In this document: positions 44,378-53,686 of the stretch, one piece after another
Layout of the letters: the number at the start of each line of letters is the position of its first letter
How positions within the stretch are numbered: the first letter of the stretch is position 1
Assembly: GCF_024181225.1 (NCBI RefSeq)
Contig: NZ_CP051198.1
Location: 2,418,001-2,482,000, forward strand
Origin: Treponema sp. OMZ 787
GTDB lineage: Bacteria; Spirochaetota; Spirochaetia; Treponematales; Treponemataceae
Direction of reading: 5' to 3'
DNA length: 64,000 nt
Program-made: the position numbers and the translations under genes
Notes under the pieces: generated by a model
Told to the model about the DNA's origin: nothing
Seen by the model: the letters and a program-made list of their open reading frames with translations, nothing else
Database searches by the model: none

Positions 44378-45243
44378 AGTTCGATTTAAAAATTAATGCA
44401 GAGGAAAAAAGGCATAGAAGGCATTATCATAAAAAAACGGCCTCATACTCTTGGGAAAAAAAGCAAATCTTTTTTGCAAGAAAAAAACTAAAAGCAATTT
44501 TAATTCTTTTAAGCCTTATTTTAATTTATTACTTTGCGGCAAATATAACGGGCTTTAAAGACCTTAGAGCAATTTTTAAGTTTCCGCTTGCGATAATGTG
44601 GCTTATAAAAAACTTTATCCCCGACAGTGAAAGTTTAAAACACACTCCGGTTATAATAAAAACCTTGGGCGAAACCTGCGTGATAGCAGCCTCGGCAACT
44701 ACGGCAGCTGCCTTTTTTGCGCTTGTCCTTGCCCTACTCGGCTCCGAAACCACAGGCATAAATAAGCCTTTTAAAATAGGCCTTACCTTGGCAGCTTCTT
44801 TTTTAAGAAACATTCCGCTTGTCGCTTGGGCCATGCTTTTATTGTTCTCGTTTAAACAAAATAACTTTACCGGTTTTTTGGCCCTCTTTATAATTACCTT
44901 CGGGCATCTTGTAAGGGCTTTTAAAGAGATGATAGATGAAACAAGCGAGGAGTCCTTTACAGCCTTGCGTGCTGCAGGCGTTCCGTATTTTCCGGCCCTC
45001 TTTAATTCGGTCTTCCCAAGCATAGCACCCGGCCTTGTTTCGTGGCTCTTATATACGATCGAAACAAATGTGAGGGACTCGGCCCTCATAGGAATTTTAA
45101 CCGGAACGGGAATCGGTTTTTTATTCAATCTTTATTTTAAAAGTTTCAGGTATAACAGCGCAGGCCTTATTATTTTTAGCCTAATAATCGTAGTTTTATT
45201 CATCGATATTCTTTCAAATAAAATAAGGCGGATTCTTTTATGA
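44374..45243 (+). CDS. phnE: Phosphonate-type ABC transporter permease (PhnE-like), first copy
   Basis: This 289-residue permease has a basic cytoplasmic N-terminus (about 45 residues) and about six membrane segments. The EAA-like coupling loop is EESFTALRAAGVPYFPALFN, and RNIPLVAWAMLLLFSF is typical of PhnE. The start at 44374 overlaps the TGA of the ATPase gene and has GGAG 10 bases upstream. Its stop overlaps the start of the second permease. Confidence 0.87.
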   Translation: MKFDLKINAEEKRHRRHYHKKTASYSWEKKQIFFARKKLKAILILLSLILIYYFAANITGFKDLRAIFKFPLAIMWLIKNFIPDSESLKHTPVIIKTLGETCVIAASATTAAAFFALVLALLGSETTGINKPFKIGLTLAASFLRNIPLVAWAMLLLFSFKQNNFTGFLALFIITFGHLVRAFKEMIDETSEESFTALRAAGVPYFPALFNSVFPSIAPGLVSWLLYTIETNVRDSALIGILTGTGIGFLFNLYFKSFRYNSAGLIIFSLIIVVLFIDILSNKIRRILL

Positions 45244-46076
45244 TTGAACAAGAAAAAAAAATCAGACAGGCAAACAAAAAAATAAAGATAAAAAAATTCT
45301 CAAAACAAAGTTTTTTAATTTTACTTGTGCTCATCTTTTTATCCTGCCTTACAATCATAACCTTATTTAAAATAGAAAAACCGGACTACGGAATTCAAAA
45401 AGCCTTTTTACAATTTGCAGAATATTCAAAGGACTTATTTATTTACCCAAAGCTCTCGCAAAAATATTCTTATACGGAAATCTTTTTTTCTCTTTTGGTA
45501 AGTTTAAGCCTTGCCCTTTTAACTACAGTGTTCGGAATTGCCCTTGCCTTCTTTTTAGGGATAGCCGCCTCGGAAAATCTTTCAAACAAGTATCTTGTAA
45601 AAATCGTAAGAACTGCAATGTCCCTTATCCGTTCGGTACCGACCATTATTTGGGTTTTAATTTTTTCGGTAACCGCAAACATCGGAGCGGAAGCCGCCGT
45701 CCTCGGTATGAGCTTTCACAGCACAGCCTACCTTGTAAAAGGCTTTTCGGAAAGCTTTGACGGCATAGACAAAAAAACGATTGAAGCCCTAAAAACCTGC
45801 GGTGCAAGTTATATCGAAATTATAAGTCAAGCCGTCCTCCCTGCCTCAATAAACAATTTAATCTCGTGGAGCTTTTTTAGGTTTGAGATTAACTTTGGGA
45901 ACGCCGTTGCCGTGGGTGCAGCTGCAGGAGCCGGCGGAATAGGCTACGAGCTTTTTATGGCAGGCTCCTTAAACTTTAATATGAGTGAAGTCGGCTTTAT
46001 ATCCTACCTTATTTTCGGCACGGCAATTATTTTGGAAGTCTCTTCGACAAGGATAAGAAACAAGATCAGGCATTAG
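45240..46076 (+). CDS. phnE: Phosphonate-type ABC transporter permease (PhnE-like), second copy
   Basis: This 278-residue permease is related to the first. It has one N-terminal segment after a basic tail, then RSVPTIIWVLIFSVTANIGA and the coupling loop KKTIEALKTCGASYIEIISQ. It forms a heterodimer with the first PhnE-like protein. No phosphonate-binding protein (PhnD) gene lies before or after the cluster, so the receptor must be encoded elsewhere or the substrate differs. Confidence 0.87.
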   Translation: MIEQEKKIRQANKKIKIKKFSKQSFLILLVLIFLSCLTIITLFKIEKPDYGIQKAFLQFAEYSKDLFIYPKLSQKYSYTEIFFSLLVSLSLALLTTVFGIALAFFLGIAASENLSNKYLVKIVRTAMSLIRSVPTIIWVLIFSVTANIGAEAAVLGMSFHSTAYLVKGFSESFDGIDKKTIEALKTCGASYIEIISQAVLPASINNLISWSFFRFEINFGNAVAVGAAAGAGGIGYELFMAGSLNFNMSEVGFISYLIFGTAIILEVSSTRIRNKIRH

Positions 46077-46084
46077 GCCTTTAA

Positions 46085-46134
46085 GTTTAGCGGGGCAGGA
46101 AAAAAAAAGATTTTTTTCTCCTGCCCCGCTAAAC
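46085..46134. terminator. Strong bidirectional terminator between the phn cluster and pepT
   Basis: A 16-base perfect stem (GTTTAGCGGGGCAGGA with its complement at 46119-46134) encloses an A8/T7 loop that can extend the stem. It lies between convergent genes. Confidence 0.85.
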
Positions 46135-46164
46135 ATTTTCGTTAAAACTTTTAAGCTAAAAGAA

Positions 46165-47370
46165 CTACTTGGCGTTGTTCTCTGCAATTTTTACAACAAG
46201 CTCAATTCCCTTTTCGATAGATTTTGTAGGGATGAGCTCGAAGCGGCCGTGAAAATTATAGCCGCCTGCAAAAAGGTTAGGACAGGGAAGCCCCATAAAA
46301 GAAAGACGGGCTCCGTCAGTTCCTCCCCTTATCGGAACTATATGGGATTCGATACCAACATCAGTCATCGATTTTTTTGCAAGCTCGATTATTTCCATAT
46401 GGGGCTCGATTTTTTCTTTCATGTTGTAATAAGAATCTTTCATCTCCATCTTGATTATGTTGCCGTATTTTTTATTTAAAAAATCGACAGCAGCTTTCAT
46501 AAGTTCTTTTTTATGAAGAAAACTTTCCATAAAGTGATCGCGGATAATGTAGGACATCTTTGTAAAATCGACACTGCCTTCGATAGAGGTTAAATGAATA
46601 AAACCCTCATAGCCTTCGGTGTATTCGGGTTTTTGCTCTTCGGGAAGCATGTTCTCCAATTCACGAGCTGCAGAAAGGGAGTTAATCATCGTGTTCTTTG
46701 CAGAACCGGGATGCACATTCTTTCCCTGAATCTCAATCTTAACGCTTGCAGCATTAAAGTTTTCGTATTCAAGCTCACCCAAGGGGCCGCCGTCTACAGT
46801 GTAAGCAAAGTCCGCTCCGAATTTTTTTACGTCAAAAAGGTCGGCGCCTCTTCCTATTTCTTCATCGGGGGTAAAGCCGATTTTTATTTCGCCGTGTTTA
46901 ATTTCGGGATGAGCCAAAAGATATTCGACAGCACCCATGATAATCGTAATACCCGCCTTATCATCGGCACCCAAGAGGGTCGTTCCGTCGGTTGTGATAA
47001 TCTCCTGCCCTTCAAGCTCCTTTAAGAAGGGAAAATCTTTGACGGTCATGGTGTACTCATCGTTGAGTTTAATATCCCCGCCCTTGTATACAAAGACCTT
47101 AGGATTGACACATTTTCCGTCCAAGTCCGGAGCCGTGTCCATGTGAGCTATAAAGCCGATTGCGGGAACCTTTTTATCGGTGTTTGCAGGAAGGGACGAA
47201 TAAACATAGCCGTGCTTATCCTGCTCGGCCTTTAAACCCATATCGGTCAATTCTTTTACAAGATATTTTCCAAGTTCAAGCTGCCCGGGAGTGCTGGGAC
47301 AGCATTCATTTTCTTCATTGGACCTGGTGTCCATCGAAATATATTTTTTAAATCTTTCAAGATAGTGCAT
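46165..47370 (-). CDS. pepT: Peptidase T (M20B tripeptidase)
   Basis: This 401-residue dinuclear zinc aminotripeptidase has metal-site motifs GFIAHMDTAPDLDG (His and Asp), TTLLGADDKAGI (bridging Asp), GFTPDEEIGRGAD (catalytic Glu pair) and, near the end, RGGTDGARLSFMGLPCPNLF with GGYNFHGRFE. Length fits PepT. It releases the N-terminal residue from tripeptides in the cytoplasm, consistent with a peptide-fermenting lifestyle. GGAGG precedes the ATG. Confidence 0.95.
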   Translation of the reverse strand: MHYLERFKKYISMDTRSNEENECCPSTPGQLELGKYLVKELTDMGLKAEQDKHGYVYSSLPANTDKKVPAIGFIAHMDTAPDLDGKCVNPKVFVYKGGDIKLNDEYTMTVKDFPFLKELEGQEIITTDGTTLLGADDKAGITIIMGAVEYLLAHPEIKHGEIKIGFTPDEEIGRGADLFDVKKFGADFAYTVDGGPLGELEYENFNAASVKIEIQGKNVHPGSAKNTMINSLSAARELENMLPEEQKPEYTEGYEGFIHLTSIEGSVDFTKMSYIIRDHFMESFLHKKELMKAAVDFLNKKYGNIIKMEMKDSYYNMKEKIEPHMEIIELAKKSMTDVGIESHIVPIRGGTDGARLSFMGLPCPNLFAGGYNFHGRFELIPTKSIEKGIELVVKIAENNAK

Positions 47371-47488
47371 AGAACCTCCATAAAAGTGTTGAGTCTTTAC
47401 GGCAATCAGCCTAACACTTTTGGGGGCTTGTGTAAAGGGGGGAGACGGCCCAATCCTTGATTGTTTTATTGTAACAAAATCTTTTTCC

Positions 47489-49477
47489 CTACATCGAAAA
47501 CTTCTTTTTCATTTGGCTGAAAATATCGGCGATGCGCTCTTCTTCGGCTTGGGTGTCGGGCTCGTGGTATTCGACAAGGTCGGAAGGAATTTCATCCAAA
47601 AAGGGAGAGGGAGCACATTCGGCGATTCCTCCCTGCTTCCGCCTTTGGCGGCAGCTTGTGATAAAAAGTTTTTGCTGAGCGCGGGTAATGGCAACATAGA
47701 AAAGGCGGCGCTCTTCTTCGACATCTCCGTCATTTTCTTCAACACTCCGCGCATGAGGAATAAGGCCGTCCTCGGCTCCCGCAATAAATACGACAGGAAA
47801 CTCCAAGCCCTTTGAAGAGTGAATGGTCATAATGTTTACCTCACCCTTATCTTCTTCAGTATCGTCGCGGGTTAAAAGGGTAATGCGGTTAAGATAATCG
47901 TATAGGCTTGCGTCCCAATTGTCGGGGTTGTTTTCCCAATCGTCCATCGAGCGTAAAAAACTTTCGATGTTCATCATTTTAAATTGGGCGGCCTTTTCAC
48001 TTTTTTGATACTCGGCGATAAGGTACTCGTTATAGGCAATGTCATCCAAGAGCTTTCTTACCTTTTGAGCAAGGCCCTTCCCCGAAAGAAGATGGGTGCG
48101 GTGAGTGCTTATAAGCTCGGCAAATTCATTTAAGTCCTCGATGCTCTTTCCCCTCATATCCTCAGGAGGGTTTTCAAGAAGGAGACGTATGGCCGTCCGC
48201 ATAGAGCAGGCGTTTTCGGTTGCGAGGGCCGAAAGGGTTTCAAGAGTTTTTTTGCCTATACCCCGCCTCGGCGTGTTTATAATGCGCAAGAGGTTTACAT
48301 CATCGTCGGGGTTTGCGACCACTCGCAGATAGCTTATAAGGTCTTTTATTTCCTTACGCTGAAAAAAACTTGTTCCCCCCGACATTCTATACGGAATGTT
48401 TACTTCCAAAAAGGATTCTTCCAAGGGGCGGCTTAAACTATTGGCCCTGATTAAAACTCCGAAGTCGGAATATTTAAAGCCCTCCCTCTGCTTTAAGCTT
48501 AAAATCATGTCCGAAATAAAGTCGGCTTCAGCCGCCTCGTTTTCGGGGATAAAAATTTCGATGGGTCGGCCCGAATCTTTTTCCGACCAAAGGGCCTTAA
48601 CCTTGCGGTTTACGTTATGAGAAATTACTCCGTTTGCGGCAGCCAAGATTGTGCCTGTCGAGCGGTAGTTTTGTTCAAGTTTTATTTCAACCATTTCAGG
48701 GAAGTCTTTTTCAAAGGTACGGATATTTTCAAAACTCGCACCCCTCCACGAATAAATAGATTGATCGTCATCGCCTACCACGCAGATATTTTTGTCTGCG
48801 ATGAGCTTCATAAAATTGTATTGCTGGGTGCTGGTGTCCTGAAATTCGTCAACCATTATGTATTGGTATCTTTCGCGGTATTCCGCCAAGACATCGGGGT
48901 GTTCTTTAAATATTTTTATGGGAAGCATTATAAGGTCGTCAAAATCTACGGCATTGTAAAGTTTAAGCCCTTCCTGATATTCTTTATAAAGGGCTTTGTA
49001 AGAATCGTGCTCGTTTGTCCAATCCTTTCTTCCCATTTTGATGTTTGAAAAAAGAATACCGACCTTGTAAACATCCAAGGCATCCGCCGAAAATTTAAGT
49101 TCTCTTCCGCATTCTTTAATCAGCTGATTGCGGTCGGTCTCGTCATAAATACTGAAGTTACTCCTCCAGCCTATTTTGTCGATATGGGCACGCAGCACCT
49201 TGACTCCAAAGGCGTGAAAGGTGCTCACAGTCAGGTTTTGAAGTTTTTTACCGGTGAGCTCCTTTACCCGATCTGCCATTTCCTTAGCCGCCTTGTTGGT
49301 AAAGGTGAGGGCCAAAATCTGAGACTGAGGAATTCCCTTGTCGAGCATGTGAGCAATTCTAAAAGTTATAACGCGTGTTTTCCCCGAACCGGCTCCCGCA
49401 ATTATAAGCTCGGGCCCGTTAATTGTCGTAACGGCTTTAAACTGTTCGGGATTAAGACCTTCAGTAAATTCATTCAT
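47489..49477 (-). CDS. UvrD/PcrA-type superfamily 1 DNA helicase
   Basis: This 662-residue 3'-5' helicase contains all SF1A motifs: IIAGAGSGKTRVIT (I), ALTFTNKAAKEMADR (Ia), MVDEFQDTSTQQ (II), CVVGDDDQSIYSWRGA (III), KLEQNYRST (IV), IMTIHSSKGLEFPVVFIAGA (V) and LFYVAITRAQQKL (VI). It would act in nucleotide-excision and mismatch repair and in clearing RecA or stalled polymerase. It is somewhat shorter than E. coli UvrD, and the C-terminal extension is minimal. Confidence 0.93.
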   Translation of the reverse strand: MNEFTEGLNPEQFKAVTTINGPELIIAGAGSGKTRVITFRIAHMLDKGIPQSQILALTFTNKAAKEMADRVKELTGKKLQNLTVSTFHAFGVKVLRAHIDKIGWRSNFSIYDETDRNQLIKECGRELKFSADALDVYKVGILFSNIKMGRKDWTNEHDSYKALYKEYQEGLKLYNAVDFDDLIMLPIKIFKEHPDVLAEYRERYQYIMVDEFQDTSTQQYNFMKLIADKNICVVGDDDQSIYSWRGASFENIRTFEKDFPEMVEIKLEQNYRSTGTILAAANGVISHNVNRKVKALWSEKDSGRPIEIFIPENEAAEADFISDMILSLKQREGFKYSDFGVLIRANSLSRPLEESFLEVNIPYRMSGGTSFFQRKEIKDLISYLRVVANPDDDVNLLRIINTPRRGIGKKTLETLSALATENACSMRTAIRLLLENPPEDMRGKSIEDLNEFAELISTHRTHLLSGKGLAQKVRKLLDDIAYNEYLIAEYQKSEKAAQFKMMNIESFLRSMDDWENNPDNWDASLYDYLNRITLLTRDDTEEDKGEVNIMTIHSSKGLEFPVVFIAGAEDGLIPHARSVEENDGDVEEERRLFYVAITRAQQKLFITSCRQRRKQGGIAECAPSPFLDEIPSDLVEYHEPDTQAEEERIADIFSQMKKKFSM

Positions 49478-49533
49478 AGGAAGGGTGAGTATATCAGAAA
49501 AATGGGAAAGTTTCTATAACTTAAAACGGGAAA

Positions 49534-51156
49534 TTAAAACTTAAGCTCCTTAATCCAATCCTCGATTATCGGCTCCAAGGTCTTTACATCGAAGCCTAGT
49601 TTTAATACTTGAACCCTCTGCTCGGAGATACCCCAGTTTTGGTAAGGGTTATCGTAGTTTTCATCAAAGAAATCGTAGATAAAATTCTCGGCATCGTTTT
49701 GCTCGTTACCGAACATCGAAATCTTTTGAACAGCGGACTTTTCAAGCACCTTTCTGATTGAAGGCCTTATGCCTTCAAAAAAGAGGCCCTTATGAATTTG
49801 ATACTTATCTCCCCTCATGGTCTTAATCATCTCCGATATTGAGCCTGAAGGATTCATTTCAAGTTTAGGCCTTTCAAAATAAGAACTCAAAATAGGTTCT
49901 TCTTTTTTAGTTTCTGTAAGATTTTCTTTTTTTACAATATCCTTTTTAAGTTTCTCTTTTTCAAGCTTGATGTTTTCGGATTTCTGTTTTTCGATTTTTG
50001 CATTTTTAACTTCCTCGGCTTTTTTATCCTTAGCAGTTTCATTGTTTGGTGCAGTCTTATCTTTTTGCCCGGCAGTTTCCGAATTTTTTGTAAGTTTTTT
50101 CAGGTTTTTCTTTTCAGCTTTTTTGTTGGGAGTCTTTTTTTCTTTTTTAGGTTTTACCTTCTCTTTTAAAGGAGCTTCTTCATCGGAGATCTTATCAATA
50201 ATTTCTTCCTTCTTTTTTACAGGCTCTATCGAAAGTTTTACTCTGGCCCATTCTCTTTGAAGATAAAGGTCTCCGCTTATGCTGTAGTAGTAACCGTTTA
50301 CAAGGTTCAATAAAACGGCCTGCAAAATTTCTTCATCCTTCCAGCTTCTAAACCTTCCGATTTTTACGGCTTGAAAAATATTAAAATTATTGGTCTTATA
50401 TTTTCGGCTGTACAGCAAGACAATATTTTCAAATCCGCCGTCAGCATAAACCGGCCAATACTTTAAGGTGTAGGCAATGACCTGATCTTCAACCCGTTTA
50501 ATATCGGGAGAAATAATTATCGCATCTATTTGTTCTTTTGTAAAAACAATTTTGGAAAAGTCAAAAGTTTTAGGAGGCTTGTAGGCAGCCCGTTCTCTTT
50601 TTTGCTGTAACAAAATTTCGGCCTGCTCATCACGATAAGCCTTTACTGATGAAAGGGTATCGGTAACATAGAGGCGGATAAGCTCTGCCGATTTTTTCAT
50701 AGCCGCCTGTTTAAAACCTATGATATCCGCATAGCGAGCATATTTTTCGGTAAACGAAATCGAAGCAAACCTGTCGGAAGAAACGGCTGAAACTATTTTT
50801 TCGCATTCTTGAACAACATTGTAAACATCGTTTGTATCAAGATTGGCCGTTCTTTCGGTAATAAAACCTATTACCTGCTTAATCTGCATGATGGTTTTTT
50901 GAGCAAGCTGAATTAAATTTGCAGTCAGTAATTCCTGAAAATGTTGCGAACCCTGCCGATATGATGACATAAGATCATAACGCATCACATCATCAGGATA
51001 TTTCCGCTTTAATTTTCCGTTATATAATAAAAGGGCTTCGTTTAAGCGTCCGGTTTTTCTAAGTTCAAAATATCTTTCAATATCAAGATCGTCCGTAAGG
51101 CTTACTTGCGGATATTCTTGTTTTAAGACTTGTTTTTCAAGTTCAGTTATTTCCAT
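49534..51156 (-). CDS. Hypothetical protein with long Lys/Glu-rich linker
   Basis: This 540-residue cytoplasmic protein is of unknown function. Residues 1-320 are helical (IERYFELRKTGRLNEALLLY resembles a TPR-like turn; QKTIMQIKQVIGFITERTAN). A low-complexity stretch of about 110 residues follows, made of Lys, Glu and Asn, and a final globular part covers about 445-540 (GSISEMIKTMRGDKYQIHKG). Similar proteins appear restricted to treponemes as far as I know. It sits beside the helicase gene, 57 bases upstream. Confidence 0.75.
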   Translation of the reverse strand: MEITELEKQVLKQEYPQVSLTDDLDIERYFELRKTGRLNEALLLYNGKLKRKYPDDVMRYDLMSSYRQGSQHFQELLTANLIQLAQKTIMQIKQVIGFITERTANLDTNDVYNVVQECEKIVSAVSSDRFASISFTEKYARYADIIGFKQAAMKKSAELIRLYVTDTLSSVKAYRDEQAEILLQQKRERAAYKPPKTFDFSKIVFTKEQIDAIIISPDIKRVEDQVIAYTLKYWPVYADGGFENIVLLYSRKYKTNNFNIFQAVKIGRFRSWKDEEILQAVLLNLVNGYYYSISGDLYLQREWARVKLSIEPVKKKEEIIDKISDEEAPLKEKVKPKKEKKTPNKKAEKKNLKKLTKNSETAGQKDKTAPNNETAKDKKAEEVKNAKIEKQKSENIKLEKEKLKKDIVKKENLTETKKEEPILSSYFERPKLEMNPSGSISEMIKTMRGDKYQIHKGLFFEGIRPSIRKVLEKSAVQKISMFGNEQNDAENFIYDFFDENYDNPYQNWGISEQRVQVLKLGFDVKTLEPIIEDWIKELKF

Positions 51157-51292
51157 AAAAAGCCGCCGATTTTAGGCAAAAATTGTAAAGCTATAATATA
51201 GCAAAAAAGGAAAAAAAACAAGCTCAACGGCCGAATTTAAAAAAATTATCAATGAAATTTTATATTGACTTTTAATACGTATGGAGGTAAAT

Positions 51293-51523
51293 ATGTCAAA
51301 AAAACTTACCTTAAGTATTGATAATGAATTGATAGATTTTGCCCATCTTTACTCCCAAAAAAGCGGAATATCCATTTCAAAATTATTTGAACAGTATCTT
51401 ATCAATTTAAAAAATACCGATGATCGGCGCATGAGCCGACACAAACTAAATCCAAAAACGGCAGCCTTGTACGGTATCTTTGAAAAACAACCCATACCGG
51501 ATAAAATAATATTGACTATATAA
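51293..51523 (+). CDS. DUF6364-type antitoxin, C-terminus altered by deletion
   Basis: This 76-residue protein starts MSKKLTLSIDNELIDFAHLY, a ribbon-helix-helix-like DNA-binding N-terminus, and continues to LYGIFEKQPIPDK, which matches the C-terminal part of DUF6364 antitoxins. The last residues (IILTI) come from DNA belonging to the following toxin gene read in another frame. GGAGG precedes the ATG at 51293. The partner toxin is destroyed, so this is probably an orphan or dying antitoxin. Confidence 0.75.
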   Translation: MSKKLTLSIDNELIDFAHLYSQKSGISISKLFEQYLINLKNTDDRRMSRHKLNPKTAALYGIFEKQPIPDKIILTI

Positions 51524-51609
51524 TTTCAAGAAATTTAGCTGATTTTAAGGTGTCAAGGGTTGAAGCTTGTACACCGGAACAGTTTCTTATCAAAATATCA
51601 AACCCTTAA
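51511..51609 (+). pseudogene. C-terminal remnant of a PIN-domain (VapC-like) toxin
   Basis: In the +1 frame relative to the antitoxin, 32 codons read IDYIISRNLADFKVSRVEAC and then TPEQFL to a stop. This is the hallmark end of PIN toxins (DxIITRNxxDF then TPxEFL). The N-terminal part, with the acidic active site, is gone. The junction falls right after the antitoxin's IPDK, so a deletion joined the two genes. Confidence 0.75.
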
Positions 51610-52566
51610 ATCTACTGATAGAGGAGGTCCGCATTTTGACGGTTCCCCATAGCGGACAAAAACGGAGGAGGTTTCCGAATCGAAAAAGCCTGTTTCCGTT
51701 AAGCAGGAAGTAAAAAGTTTTTCCAAATCGGCTTTTTCTTTTTGCGAAAGCTCAGCGTTTTCACGCATAAATGAAAACTCTTTATCCTGCAAAGAAAAGA
51801 TCCAAGATTCACCTTCATCGGAAGATTCTTTTTTAAAATTGCACCTAAGTACCAGAGATTTAAGTTCTTTTAAGCCTATATCCAGCAAGAGGGCCAAGGA
51901 ACCGGCTGCTTTGGAAGAATCGAATTCTCTTTCAAAGGGAAGGATAATCCAATGGAGTCCCCCGCCTTTTAAATGGTTTATCATCTCCAAGACCTCATCG
52001 TCATTTTTATCTCTGCCGCCGCCGAAAATAGCTGCATATATTTGCGCAAAAAGCTCATCGGAAAGTTCAAGTCCCTTGCTTTCGATGAGGGAGGCGGCAA
52101 AGGCTCCTCTTTCTTTTTCTTTTAAAGATGCCCGGTCTGAGGCCTTGCCTGCAGGCTTGTCTGTTTTTTTGTGCAAAAAGTTAAAAATGCGGTTTATCGA
52201 TTTTTCGTCAAGACGGCTTTCTGTTGCGGTAAAAAAGGCGATAATGTTTGAGATTAATTCGTTTTGAGGGAGACCAAGTTTAGAAAAGACATCCTTTGAA
52301 GAAGATGCCTCGCTTCCTTTTTCGGGGAGGAGAAAAATTCTGTCTCCCTCTATCAGCACCCGCATTTTAAGGCTATCGCCTTCTTTGAGAGCACCTGAAA
52401 CATTCCCCTCAAAAATATGGCCGTTAAAAAAAATACGGGCTGCTCCGTCCGTCTTTAAGCTTAAAATTTTGGCATTTACAATGTCGCCGTTTTTTAAGCT
52501 CATCGAAGCTGAGTCAGCCCGTCTTGAAGCGGTAAAAAAAAGTTTTGTACCGTCCGTATAAATCAC
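51598..52566 (-). CDS. Hypothetical protein downstream of rplS
   Basis: This 322-residue soluble protein is of unknown function. It begins with a small beta-rich stretch (about 20-75: SLKNGDIVNAKILSLKTDGA, RVLIEGDRIFLLPEK), then a helical middle, and a C-terminal part with LHWIILPFEREFDSSKAAGS. The last region resembles the general shape of flagellar hook-length (FliK-like) C-terminal domains, but I could not confirm this. It follows rplS by 36 bases and is probably in the same transcript. Confidence 0.7.
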   Translation of the reverse strand: MIYTDGTKLFFTASRRADSASMSLKNGDIVNAKILSLKTDGAARIFFNGHIFEGNVSGALKEGDSLKMRVLIEGDRIFLLPEKGSEASSSKDVFSKLGLPQNELISNIIAFFTATESRLDEKSINRIFNFLHKKTDKPAGKASDRASLKEKERGAFAASLIESKGLELSDELFAQIYAAIFGGGRDKNDDEVLEMINHLKGGGLHWIILPFEREFDSSKAAGSLALLLDIGLKELKSLVLRCNFKKESSDEGESWIFSLQDKEFSFMRENAELSQKEKADLEKLFTSCLTETGFFDSETSSVFVRYGEPSKCGPPLSVDLRV

Positions 52567-52602
52567 GAAGTTTTTCGCTGATTTAAAATTTTAAACTCAA
52601 AA

Positions 52603-52962
52603 CTATGAGTTCTTTTTGGTGATAAGGGTCTTAATCTTAGCGGCCTTACCTACCTTGTCTCTGATATAGTAAAGCTTGGCTCGGCGTACCTTTCCGGGGC
52701 GTACCACTTCAACCTTGGCAATTCGAGGTGAATGAAGAGGGAAAACGCGTTCAACGCCTACACCATAAGAATTTTTTCGTACAGTGAATGTTCTTCCGAT
52801 TCCGGAATTTTTAAAACAGATTACCAAGCCTTCATAAACCTGAATTCGCTCTGTCTTTCCTTCAACGATTTTAAAGTGAACTTTAACCGTATCTCCTACG
52901 CGGAAAACGGGAGGGTTTTCAGCCTTTTGCTGAGCTTCAATTTTCATAATAAGATCACTCAT
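52603..52962 (-). CDS. rplS: 50S ribosomal protein L19 (bL19)
   Basis: This 119-residue ribosomal protein sits at the subunit interface. Family motifs are [29 protein letters not shown]-like [19 protein letters not shown] and the C-terminal [20 protein letters not shown] at 52962 ([12 protein letters not shown]) was chosen because AAGGAG lies 7 bases upstream. It overlaps the end of trmD by 8 bases. Confidence 0.96.
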   Translation of the reverse strand: MSDLIMKIEAQQKAENPPVFRVGDTVKVHFKIVEGKTERIQVYEGLVICFKNSGIGRTFTVRKNSYGVGVERVFPLHSPRIAKVEVVRPGKVRRAKLYYIRDKVGKAAKIKTLITKKNS

Positions 52963-53686
52963 TTTCAAACTCCTTAAATATTTTTTCTGCTTCCTTTGTC
53001 CACGTTCCGCAATTTCTTGCTTTTTCGATAAGTTCGGGCCGGTTTTTAAGCGTCTTTTCGATACGCTTTTTCAGCCTCCACTTATGGATGTTTAGGTGGT
53101 GTCCTGAAAGGAGCACTTCGGGAACCTCTCTTCCCTTAAAATTTCTTGGTCTTGTATATTGCGGATACTCAAGCAAAAATCCAGAAAAACTTTCCTCTTC
53201 AAGCGACTCACCGGAGATAACTCCGTCTATCAGGCGATAAACCGCATCGATTATCACCAGGGCAGCAAGCTCGCCTGAGGACATAACGTAGTCGCCGACC
53301 GAGATTTCATCATCGACATATTCGTCGATAATTCTCTGATCGATGCCTTCGTATCTTCCGCAGACAAAGACGAGCTCTTCTTCTAAAGAAAGCTCTTTTG
53401 CAAGCTCTTGGTTAAAGGGCTTCCCGGAAGGAGTAACATAAATTACTCTTTTAGAAGAAGCATTAACCGAATCCAATGCGAGGCTTAAGGGTTCCGGTAA
53501 GAGCAACATTCCGGCTCCCCCGCCGTAAACGATGTCATCGCATGAGCGGTGCTTGTCAAAGGCAAAGTCTCTGATGTTTACCAAGTTGCAGCTAATAATT
53601 CCCTTTTCTACAGCCTTAGCCATAATCGAAGTTTTAAAAAAAGCTTCGGGTATTTCGGGGAATAAGGTCAGCACATCGAATCTCAT
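52955..53686 (-). CDS. trmD: tRNA (guanine-N1)-methyltransferase
   Basis: This 243-residue SPOUT-class enzyme makes m1G37 in tRNAs and so guards against frameshifting. Motifs are [17 protein letters not shown] at the start, [18 protein letters not shown], and the trefoil-knot SAM site [20 protein letters not shown] followed by [18 protein letters not shown]. It overlaps rimM by 4 bases. Confidence 0.96.
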   Translation of the reverse strand: MRFDVLTLFPEIPEAFFKTSIMAKAVEKGIISCNLVNIRDFAFDKHRSCDDIVYGGGAGMLLLPEPLSLALDSVNASSKRVIYVTPSGKPFNQELAKELSLEEELVFVCGRYEGIDQRIIDEYVDDEISVGDYVMSSGELAALVIIDAVYRLIDGVISGESLEEESFSGFLLEYPQYTRPRNFKGREVPEVLLSGHHLNIHKWRLKKRIEKTLKNRPELIEKARNCGTWTKEAEKIFKEFENE

